A model generated the notes under the pieces. It had not been told where the DNA came from, did not search any database, and was given only the letters and a program-made list of their open reading frames with translations. From NCBI RefSeq assembly GCF_902706095.1, contig NZ_CACSJP010000011.1:90641-154640 (forward strand): DNA of 64,000 nt, read 5' to 3'. Positions within the stretch are counted from its first letter, which is position 1. Each line of letters begins with the position of its first letter. Shown here one piece after another: positions 8,793 through 16,266 of this stretch. The position numbers and the translations under genes are program-made. Origin of the DNA: Rhizobium sp. 18065. GTDB lineage: Bacteria; Pseudomonadota; Alphaproteobacteria; Rhizobiales; Rhizobiaceae.

Positions 8793-10703
8793 ATGAAACG
8801 GCCTAGCATCAAGGCGGCTCTTGTCGCCGTGCTTTCCTGCATTCTGGTGCTGATCGCAGCACTCTCGTTCGCGTCGTTGAAAGGTATTCACGAGCTCAAC
8901 GACAATACACGGGAAATCAGCGGCTACTGGGTCGACAGGCTTGTCGTCGCGCGCACGATCAAGGGCGATTTCAACCTTCTGCGTCTGGGGCTGGCCAAGG
9001 AATTGCTTGCCGACACGCCGGCTGAAGTGACGACGGAAAAGGCCGGCGTCCAGAAGGTCACCGACGACTTAAGGCAGGCGATTAAATCCTACGAAGACGG
9101 GGTTCGCACCGAAAAAGGCGCACAGCTGATCAAGCAGTTCACGACCACACTGTCTGCCTATGACAAGCTGGGTGAAGAACTCGAACTGCTGAAACAGGCC
9201 GGCAAACAGGAGGAGGCCGAAACGCTTCTGAAGACCAAGATGAACGATGCCGCGATCAAGGCCAATACGGATGTGGACGCGCTTGTGAGTTTTATCATCG
9301 AGCGCGTCCGCGAATTCGCAGCGTCGAGTGAAAGCACCTACAGCACGGTGTTGACATGGACGTTGATTATGGCAGGCCTGACTACCCTATTCGCCATTGC
9401 CGCCATAGTTTACGCAGTTGTTGGCATTGCCAATCCGATCATGCACATCACAGCCTCGATGCGCAACTTGGCGCAAGGCGATCTGGCTACGAAAATCCCG
9501 TTTGACGGCCGCTCCGACGAAATCGGAGAAATGGCGGCCGCGGTCGCGACTTTCCGACAGGCCGGCATCACCAACAAGGAACTCGAGCGCCAAGCGGAAG
9601 AAAACCGGGCGCGCGACGACATGCAAAGCGCGGAGAACCGCCGACGTGTGGCCGAGGAGGCGGAAAAACTTCGCTTTGCGACGGAAACTTTGGGGAACGG
9701 CCTGAAACTGCTCGCACAGGGCGACATTTCCTTCCAGCTCACCAATGTGTTCGCACCGGAATACGATATGCTGCGGCAGGACTTCAACGCTTCGGTCAAG
9801 CAATTGGGCACGATCATCTCGGGCGTGCTCGATACGGTCCATTCCATCGACACGGGCACGCGGGAAATCGCCTCCGGCGCCAGCGACCTTTCGAAGCGAA
9901 CGGAGCAACAGGCCGCAGCATTGGAAGAGACTGCGGCAGCACTGGACCAGATAACTGTCAATGTCTCGACATCGTCCAAGCGCACAGACGAGGCCCGTTC
10001 GGTGGCGATCCTCGCCAATGAAGATGCCGAGAAATCTGCGCAGGTGGTGGCTCGGGCTGTCGAGGCAATGCGGCGCATCGAGCAGAGCTCACAACAAATT
10101 TCCAACATCATCGGCGTTATCGACGAAATCGCCTTTCAAACCAACCTTCTGCCGCTCAACGCCGGCGTCGAGGCCGCACGCGCAGGCGAGGCCGGCAAGG
10201 GTTTCGCCGTCGTTGCGCAGGAGGTGCGCGAACTCGCCCAGCGCTCGGCGACCGCTGCCAAGGAAATCAAGGGGCTGATCCACAACTCCTCAACCGAAGT
10301 GGACAATGGCGTCAAGCTCGTCGGCGATACAGGCGTGGCGCTGCAAGCCATTGGTGCTTACGTGTCTCAGATCAATACCTTGATGGACGCGATCGCGACC
10401 TCGGCCAAGGAGCAATCGACCGGTCTCGCCGAGGTTAACACGGCGGTCAATCAGATGGACCAGACCACACAGCAGAACGCAGCGATGGTTGAACAGTCGA
10501 CGGCCGCGTCCGCCTCCCTCGCTCAGGAGGCCGGTAATTTGCGTACGCTTGTGAGCCAATTCAAGCTCTCGCACAACGGAAGAAACGTTCAGACCGCCCC
10601 GCTCACGACATCGAGAATGCCGGTTTCGACGCGACCTATGCCGACGAGAAAGGCGGCGGTGGTCGGAAACCTTGCCGTCAAGGAGGATTGGCACGAATTC
10701 TGA
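8793..10703 (+). CDS. Methyl-accepting chemotaxis protein with periplasmic helical-bundle sensor
   Basis: Chemoreceptor of 636 residues. TM1 lies at about 9-31, then a ~150-residue periplasmic helical domain of the 4HB type (ELNDNTREISGYWVDRLVVA), TM2 at about 190-213, a HAMP domain, a second linker and the signalling tip. The C-terminus ends in DWHEF, an xWxxF-type tether for CheR/CheB. In the tip the usual LLALNAG is LLPLNAG (compare the first MCP), a helix-breaking Pro at a highly conserved site. An upstream in-frame ATG at 8706 with its own AAGGA is possible and would add 29 polar residues. The chosen ATG has GGAG at 7-nt spacing and gives a normal Lys/Arg-then-TM start. Confidence 0.92.
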   Translation: MKRPSIKAALVAVLSCILVLIAALSFASLKGIHELNDNTREISGYWVDRLVVARTIKGDFNLLRLGLAKELLADTPAEVTTEKAGVQKVTDDLRQAIKSYEDGVRTEKGAQLIKQFTTTLSAYDKLGEELELLKQAGKQEEAETLLKTKMNDAAIKANTDVDALVSFIIERVREFAASSESTYSTVLTWTLIMAGLTTLFAIAAIVYAVVGIANPIMHITASMRNLAQGDLATKIPFDGRSDEIGEMAAAVATFRQAGITNKELERQAEENRARDDMQSAENRRRVAEEAEKLRFATETLGNGLKLLAQGDISFQLTNVFAPEYDMLRQDFNASVKQLGTIISGVLDTVHSIDTGTREIASGASDLSKRTEQQAAALEETAAALDQITVNVSTSSKRTDEARSVAILANEDAEKSAQVVARAVEAMRRIEQSSQQISNIIGVIDEIAFQTNLLPLNAGVEAARAGEAGKGFAVVAQEVRELAQRSATAAKEIKGLIHNSSTEVDNGVKLVGDTGVALQAIGAYVSQINTLMDAIATSAKEQSTGLAEVNTAVNQMDQTTQQNAAMVEQSTAASASLAQEAGNLRTLVSQFKLSHNGRNVQTAPLTTSRMPVSTRPMPTRKAAVVGNLAVKEDWHEF

Positions 10704-10963
10704 TGACGAGGCATCATGAAGAAGCGCGCCCGATCAACCCGGCTCTGCGTTGGTCGAGCTACCGTGCGATGCGCGCGACACGGCTTCGGTGTAATTTGCA
10801 GATACGCCGATCAAGCGCACTCAGGACCGGATGCAGAGGGGGTTTACATCGACTGACGATGCTCTGCGAGTCCGGTCCCGAAGCCTCACAGGCATTGGCC
10901 CGTTTTGCGAGACCGCGGTGATGATCATTCATTGGGGCTGAAAGATGGTTGCCCGGAGAATTT

Positions 10964-11095
10964 ATGAGCATCACGGTTTCAGCGAATTCCGAAAGTCAGA
11001 CATCTTTTTGGCCGCCTGAATTCATTCCGAAATTGGTGTTTCTGATTCTTTTACTTGCTCTTGGGCACACTATCGGCTTGGATAGATTATCTTGA
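10964..11095 (+). CDS. Putative small membrane protein (43 aa)
   Basis: ATG at 10964 with GGAG six bases before it, running to TGA at 11095. The product has a polar N-terminus (MSITVSANSESQTSFWPPEF) and one hydrophobic segment (KLVFLILLLALGHTIG). It is the only recognisable element in the 486-bp stretch between the MCP gene and the Xre regulator. It may be a genuine small protein, but there is no homology evidence. The rest of that stretch shows nothing I can name. Confidence 0.4.
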   Translation: MSITVSANSESQTSFWPPEFIPKLVFLILLLALGHTIGLDRLS

Positions 11096-11189
11096 CTGTC
11101 GGGAGGCATGAGCTTCGGCTCAAGGTCAAGCCCCTCAAGGGCAGGGAGGCTGAGATCGAAGGAGGAGATCGATTTCGCGGCTCGGCAGG

Positions 11190-11459
11190 TCAGGTCCGCG
11201 ATCTGTCGAGCAACTCCCGGATCGTTACCGTGTCATCGCTGACCAGCAAGAAGGCGGGTTGGAGATCGAGACCCTTGGCAATTCGCTCGAGGTTGTCGAT
11301 CGATATGTTGCGCTCGCCGCGTTCTACCGCTCCGAAATATGACCGGTCCATATCGATCATCAGGGCGAAGTCTTGCTGACTTATACCGCGCTCACCGCGA
11401 TACTTGCGGATATTGTTCGCCACCAACTGGCGCAGATGTCCTGGATGCGTCTTTTTCAC
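11190..11459 (-). CDS. Xre-family transcriptional regulator
   Basis: An 89-residue single-domain DNA-binding protein. The helix-turn-helix of the Cro/C1 type covers about 14-70: NIRKYRGERGISQQDFALMI, then DMDRSYFGAVERGERNISID and LERIAKGLDLQPAFLL. No additional sensing domain is present. It stands alone in reverse orientation between the MCP and a GGDEF gene. It may control its divergent neighbour or itself; no operator was identified. Confidence 0.88.
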   Translation of the reverse strand: MKKTHPGHLRQLVANNIRKYRGERGISQQDFALMIDMDRSYFGAVERGERNISIDNLERIAKGLDLQPAFLLVSDDTVTIRELLDRSRT

Positions 11460-11655
11460 CCGAACGACATCAGGCGAAAGCCGCTTTTAAGGCGACGGGT
11501 TTTAAGCACCATTTAACATTTTTATCGGATATTTCGGGCGTCGGCTTCCTATCACGACCGTTTGAAAGGTTTTCCTGTCGGGATACAGCTCGCCGTAGCA
11601 GCGGCGATCCCTATGGCATGAGGGGCCGAACATTACTGGAGGCGCGAGGAAGCAT

Positions 11656-12609
11656 ATGGCGGCAATATCTGACTTCCCCTCTGTCGATAGCCATATCGAC
11701 CGGCTTGCGCGCATGTCGGGTCGCCGCGCCTTTACCATTACCATTGTTTCTTTGTTGCTTATCACCACGCTGGACTATTGGAGCGCCGATGAAACGCGTC
11801 TGCAGGTTTGTTATGCGAGCGCATACATTATCCCGATCGCCATCGCCGCCTTCACGCGCGGTCGGCAGATCGGCCTTCTGGTCGCTTTGGTCGCCGCAGC
11901 TGTGACCCTGTCGAAAGGTTTCACGCTGACCGAGAGCATCAATGCGGCAGTGTTGCTGCAAAATGCCGCCCCCCGTGTTGTCGCTTTCGCATTCGTCGCA
12001 ATTGCTGCTGCCGCGTTCCGGCAATCCTACCACGCCGTGTCGACGCTTGCTTCTAGCGATCGAATGACCGGCGTTCTCAACAAGGCTGCGTTTCATCAAT
12101 GTGCTTCAGCGCTGCTGGAGGCTTCTCGTCGCCAGCGAGAATACGCAATGTTGCTCTTCATCGATCTCGATGATTTCAAGTCTGTGAATGATCGCTACGG
12201 TCACGAGGCGGGTGATCGGGTGCTTCAGTCCTTCGGCTCGGTTGCTGGTTCCGCAATGCGGCGTGGCGACTGCCTGGGGCGGATCGGCGGCGACGAATTC
12301 GCAGCACTCATTCCGGCGACATCGATCTCTGCGGCGCGTCAGCTCGCAGCAGCCCTCCATGAGAGGTTTACGCAGGCTTTGCTCGCTTGCGATATGCCGG
12401 TGACATGCAGCGTCGGCGCGGTTGTCGCCACTCCGGAAAACACAAATGAACTGCCAGATTTATTGAGGCAGGCGGACGCGCTCATGTATCAATCGAAGAC
12501 GGCGGGAAAAAATGCCTTCCTCTTTGAGGTCGCAGCTGACGCGGATATTGAGAGAGATTTTGCCGGAGATAGAATTCTGGCGGTAACGGCCGAAGCTGCA
12601 GCAAAGTAG
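11656..12609 (+). CDS. Membrane-bound diguanylate cyclase (GGDEF)
   Basis: A 317-residue protein with four to five hydrophobic segments over about 25-125 and a GGDEF domain at about 135-295. The active-site motif is a perfect GGDEF (GRIGGDEFAALIP), with the metal/substrate segment FIDLDDFKSVNDRYGHEAGD. It should make c-di-GMP. The short membrane part is unlike that of the other cyclase in this window, so the two probably answer different signals. The ATG is preceded by GGAGGCGCGAGG. No EAL domain follows. Confidence 0.9.
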   Translation: MAAISDFPSVDSHIDRLARMSGRRAFTITIVSLLLITTLDYWSADETRLQVCYASAYIIPIAIAAFTRGRQIGLLVALVAAAVTLSKGFTLTESINAAVLLQNAAPRVVAFAFVAIAAAAFRQSYHAVSTLASSDRMTGVLNKAAFHQCASALLEASRRQREYAMLLFIDLDDFKSVNDRYGHEAGDRVLQSFGSVAGSAMRRGDCLGRIGGDEFAALIPATSISAARQLAAALHERFTQALLACDMPVTCSVGAVVATPENTNELPDLLRQADALMYQSKTAGKNAFLFEVAADADIERDFAGDRILAVTAEAAAK

Positions 12610-12658
12610 GCTTCAAGAGCTGCATGCACCGCAAGGGCGGCGGACCTGGGGAGGCGTG

Positions 12659-12892
12659 ATGGACCAATACTTCTACAATATCTCGTCGGGGTCACAGACG
12701 ATGCGGGACGCAACAGGTTATTTTGCCGCCAACCGCCCGGATGCTATCGCCTACGGAAAAACTGTTGCCCGTGAAATCGCGATGGAAAGCAAGATGACAG
12801 TTTTCATCGAAATGCTGGATGCTGACGGAAGGATCGTCGCTCACATAGTGCATCGCACCAGACCACGGAGGCGGCAGACACTATCGCGTTAA
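12659..12892 (+). CDS. Small hypothetical protein (DUF6894-like)
   Basis: A 77-residue protein (MDQYFYNISSGSQTMRDATG...) with a Tyr-Phe-rich start, a helix containing AIAYGKTVAREI and a strand pair (VFIEMLDADGRIVAHIVH). The layout recalls the small DUF6894 proteins common in Rhizobiales; that link is from memory of the pattern. GTG at 12656 immediately precedes the ATG; GGGGAGG is better spaced for the ATG. It is 73 bp before the phosphotransacetylase gene and may be the first gene of that cluster. Confidence 0.6.
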   Translation: MDQYFYNISSGSQTMRDATGYFAANRPDAIAYGKTVAREIAMESKMTVFIEMLDADGRIVAHIVHRTRPRRRQTLSR

Positions 12893-12965
12893 CTTTTGGT
12901 GCTTGCATTGTGCCTGGAAGGCAGGTCAATGATCTGGGCTCAGGACGTCTGGAGGCGCAATCACG

Positions 12966-13910
12966 GTGAATCCCGAACTACGAGAACACGGACGCTACCG
13001 AGACTACATCCAGCAGGCGATGTCCGAACCGGCAATGCGCACTGCTATTGTCCATCCCTGCTCTGTGGACGCCCTTCGATCATCGCTGGATGCGCGTGAT
13101 CAGGGTATTCTCGACCCCTTGCTGGTTGGACCCGAACGCAAGATCCGGTCAATTGCGGAGGCCGCGGGTCTCAGCCTTGCCGGTATAGATCTCGAACCGG
13201 TGGAGCACAGTCACGCGGCTGCATGTCGCGCTGTGGAGCTTGCCTCGCAGGGAAAAGTCCAAGCCTTGATGAAGGGCAGTCTGCATACCGATGAGCTCCT
13301 CTCTGCAGTGGTCGCTTCCGGATCGGGCCTGAAGACCGAAAGGCGAATGAGCCATGCCTACATCATGGACGTCCCTGCCTATGACAAGCTTCTGGTGGTT
13401 ACCGACGCGGCGATCAACATTCAGCCGGACCTGGACCAGAAACGCGATATTTGTCAAAACGCGATCGATCTCCTTCGTCACCTTGGAGTGGAAAGACCTT
13501 TGGTCGCTGTTCTGGCCGCCGTGGAAACTGTCAACAGCAGGATGGCGGCAACACTTGATGCTGCCGCATTGACGGTTATGGCGTCACGCGGCCAGATCCA
13601 GGGCGCGATCGTTGACGGCCCGCTTGCCTTCGACAACGCGATCAACATTGAGGCTGCGCAGGCAAAACTGATCACGTCGCCGGTTGCCGGCCGGGCCGAC
13701 ATACTGCTGGTACCGGATCTGGAGGCTGGCAACATGCTTGCCAAGCAGCTTGTCTATTTCGCGGGTGCTGATGCCGCTGGTTTGGTTCTCGGCGCACGGG
13801 TCCCAATCATTCTGACCAGCCGGGCTGATTTGCCCAAAGTCCGACTGGTATCCTGCGCGCTGGCAAAAATTCTGGCCAGAGCCTACCAGGCGCGACATAT
13901 GCCAGATTGA
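12966..13910 (+). CDS. Phosphate acetyl/butyryltransferase
   Basis: A 314-residue enzyme of the Pta/Ptb family, interconverting acyl-phosphate and acyl-CoA. Family features seen: QALMKGSLHTDELLSAVV near residue 100, RMSHAYIMDVP, a TDAAINIQPDL strand-turn, and the C-terminal substrate site (GPLAFDNAINIEAA, PDLEAGNMLAKQLVYF, GARVPIILTSRAD). It is the short form without the DRTGG regulatory N-terminus. The start is GTG with GGAGG upstream. With acetate kinase and phosphoketolase downstream, acetyl-phosphate is the likely substrate, giving acetyl-CoA. Butyryl specificity cannot be excluded by reading. Upstream, 12893-12965 holds no gene. Confidence 0.87.
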   Translation: MNPELREHGRYRDYIQQAMSEPAMRTAIVHPCSVDALRSSLDARDQGILDPLLVGPERKIRSIAEAAGLSLAGIDLEPVEHSHAAACRAVELASQGKVQALMKGSLHTDELLSAVVASGSGLKTERRMSHAYIMDVPAYDKLLVVTDAAINIQPDLDQKRDICQNAIDLLRHLGVERPLVAVLAAVETVNSRMAATLDAAALTVMASRGQIQGAIVDGPLAFDNAINIEAAQAKLITSPVAGRADILLVPDLEAGNMLAKQLVYFAGADAAGLVLGARVPIILTSRADLPKVRLVSCALAKILARAYQARHMPD

Positions 13911-14075
13911 ACCGCTGCAGAGGCCATCTGCCGTGGGTTGTTCACGCGATCGTCAAAGCGGTAGGATTGACATGGTATCGCTCGACAAATGAGGTAGTCT
14001 GGACAGACCGATCGCAGTTGTCTTGAACAGACGCCGGCACCGGGAGGAAGCGCACGGCGGAAGGAGAGCAGCGTA

Positions 14076-14954
14076 ATGACGAGCAGGGAGTTTCCACGAC
14101 ATATTCTCTTCGCCACTGATTTTTCCGCGCGTTGTGACAGGGCCCAGGACCGGGCAATCCAGTTGGCGCTGCAATGGCGCGCAAAACTGACGGTCCTTTT
14201 CGCGTTCGAGGCCGACGCCGTGAGCGCATCGCAGACCACCGCGCATGCTTCCCTCCCACGAACCATCTCTTATGCCGCGTGTAGGCTGGAAGAAGAGCTA
14301 TCCGGAATCGACACGTTGCAGAGCAACGTCGAGATCAGGCATGGGGCCGCCTACGAGGTTATTGCTGGCTTCGTTGCGGAGATGTCTCCAGATATCGTCG
14401 TCACGGGTATTTCGAGCAATGACAAGCTTGGGCGATCGATCCTAGGTTCGACAACGACTTCGCTCTTGAGGATGGTGGTCGTGCCGGTGTTGGCCGTTAA
14501 GAAAAAACCGATCGATTCCGGGGCGCGCGTTCTGGTTGCCAGCGATCTCTCGGAAGGCTCAGCTGACGCTCTCAGAACCGCCATAGAATATTTTGATCCG
14601 GAGACAATCACACTTTTTCTCGCGCTGGACCCGCCATTTAGAACGTGGACAAACGACACGGGCGTCTACGAGCGAAGCTTCGAGACCGAGAGCCTCAAAA
14701 GGGCACGGGATTTTCTCGACAAGGCGATTGCGAAGCATCAATCCATCGAGCCGGTTATCGTGGCAGAGGTCGGTGACCCTTCCGAACTGGTCGCCCGCTA
14801 CGCAATGGACCATGACATCGACATCGTGGTGACGGGGACAGAGGGGCGCGGCGGGCTATTGAACGTTCTGGTAGAAAGCGTTGCCAGCGGAATTATGTGG
14901 GAGGCGCCGTGTGACGTGTTCGTTGTCCCGCAGAAGAGACGGACTTCGGTCTGA
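14076..14954 (+). CDS. Universal stress protein, tandem UspA domains
   Basis: A 292-residue cytoplasmic protein with two Usp folds. The first (about 5-145) starts RHILFATDFSARCDRAQDRA and ends with the GSTTTSLLRMVVVPVLAVK nucleotide-loop region. The second (about 150-290) starts ARVLVASDLSEGSADAL and ends VVTGTEGRGGLLNVLVESVA then CDVFVVPQ. The G-x2-G-x9-G ATP-binding pattern is only partly kept (GTEGRGG), so nucleotide binding is uncertain. GGAAGGAG precedes the ATG. It sits between the phosphotransacetylase and acetate kinase genes in the same direction. In rhizobia, Usp genes are often members of the low-oxygen FixK regulon, but no box was seen in the 165-bp gap before this one. Confidence 0.88.
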   Translation: MTSREFPRHILFATDFSARCDRAQDRAIQLALQWRAKLTVLFAFEADAVSASQTTAHASLPRTISYAACRLEEELSGIDTLQSNVEIRHGAAYEVIAGFVAEMSPDIVVTGISSNDKLGRSILGSTTTSLLRMVVVPVLAVKKKPIDSGARVLVASDLSEGSADALRTAIEYFDPETITLFLALDPPFRTWTNDTGVYERSFETESLKRARDFLDKAIAKHQSIEPVIVAEVGDPSELVARYAMDHDIDIVVTGTEGRGGLLNVLVESVASGIMWEAPCDVFVVPQKRRTSV

Positions 14955-15021
14955 GTTCGGATGCGAGACGTCCCTATGCGCAGGGAAATGCGGCGCGGCG
15001 GACAAAGAGTGAGAGGCTTCA

Positions 15022-16251
15022 ATGGACGAGACACTACTTCTGACCTTTAATGCCGGCTCTTCAACCGTAAAAATCGGCATTTTCCAAGTTACGGAGCAGG
15101 GTCCGGTCCATCTGGGAAAGGCGGCCATCGATCTCGCAGCCGTAGCTCTCACCCTGGTCCTGCGAAAAGGTCTGGAAGGTTTCAACATTCCGCTGTCTCA
15201 GCGCCCCGCCGATCTCGCCGGCCTGATCGACGAAGTGTTCGAGAAGACCAGTGCACATTTTGACCTCGATAGAATAATCGGCGCGGGCCATCGCATTGTA
15301 CATGGCGGAGACGTGTTCACCGGTCCAGTTGCGCTGAACGACGAGACGATCGCGCAGATCGAAATGCTTGGCCAGCTTGCTCCGCTACATCAGCCACAGG
15401 CTCTTCGGCTGATTGCGGCCGTCAGAGACGCGCGTCCGGACCTATTTCAATCGGCTTCTTTCGATACTACGTTTCATGCATCTCAGCCTGACGTGGTCAG
15501 GCGCTTGGCAATCCCGCGCGTCTATTATGAACGCGGCATCAAGCGTTACGGTTTTCATGGCCTGTCCTATCAGTATGTGGTGCGCTCATTGCGGTCACAG
15601 GCACCAGAAGTGGCGGATGGCAAGGTGGTTATCGCGCATCTGGGGAGCGGCGCCAGTCTTTGCGGCGTTCATAACGGCGCTAGCCGGGATTCGAGCATGG
15701 GGTTTTCAACGCTTGATGGTATTCCCATGGCGACCCGTCCGGGCTGGCTGGATCCTGGCGTCATTCTCCACTTGCTGGGGCCGGGCGAGAAATCGCTTCG
15801 TGAGATAGAAGATATTCTTTACAACAAGTCGGGTTTGCTGGGTCTTTCGGGGATCAGCGGCGATGTCCGCGTCCTGATTGAAAACGACGCCGAGGAGGCA
15901 AGACAAGCACTCGAGCTGTTTACGATACGTATCGCTGGCGAGATATGCCGACTCGCCTCGACGCTTGAAGGTCTTGATGCGGTGGTTTTCACGGCCGGGA
16001 TCGGAGAACACCAACCTCTGATACGGGCGAGAGTTGCCGAGAGACTTTTGTGGTTGGGGTTTGCACTTGATCCCGAAGAGAACGCGACGAATGCCCTGAA
16101 GATCAGCACGGCGGCAAGTCGAGTAGCCGTTTATGTCATCCCGACCGACGAGGAACTAATGATCGCTGAAGAATGCCTGGCAGTTTTGCTTTCGACAGAA
16201 AACGTCAAGGAAATGATCGAGATCACGGAAGACCGGCAAACCCGGGTCTAG
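15022..16251 (+). CDS. ackA: Acetate kinase
   Basis: A 409-residue ASKHA-fold kinase converting acetyl-phosphate and ADP to acetate and ATP. The N-terminal signature is LTFNAGSSTVKIGIF. The catalytic region GAGHRIVHGGD, the substrate segment FDTTFHA, KRYGFHGLSYQYV, the phosphate-binding IAHLGSGASLCGVHNGASRD and the adenosine site FTAGIGEH are all present. Length and motif order are normal. The stop codon lies 15 bp before the phosphoketolase ATG. With phosphoketolase it forms a short ATP-yielding branch that needs no respiration, which fits the low-oxygen theme of the window. Confidence 0.94.
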   Translation: MDETLLLTFNAGSSTVKIGIFQVTEQGPVHLGKAAIDLAAVALTLVLRKGLEGFNIPLSQRPADLAGLIDEVFEKTSAHFDLDRIIGAGHRIVHGGDVFTGPVALNDETIAQIEMLGQLAPLHQPQALRLIAAVRDARPDLFQSASFDTTFHASQPDVVRRLAIPRVYYERGIKRYGFHGLSYQYVVRSLRSQAPEVADGKVVIAHLGSGASLCGVHNGASRDSSMGFSTLDGIPMATRPGWLDPGVILHLLGPGEKSLREIEDILYNKSGLLGLSGISGDVRVLIENDAEEARQALELFTIRIAGEICRLASTLEGLDAVVFTAGIGEHQPLIRARVAERLLWLGFALDPEENATNALKISTAASRVAVYVIPTDEELMIAEECLAVLLSTENVKEMIEITEDRQTRV

Positions 16252-16266
16252 GTGGGGAGAAAAGGA

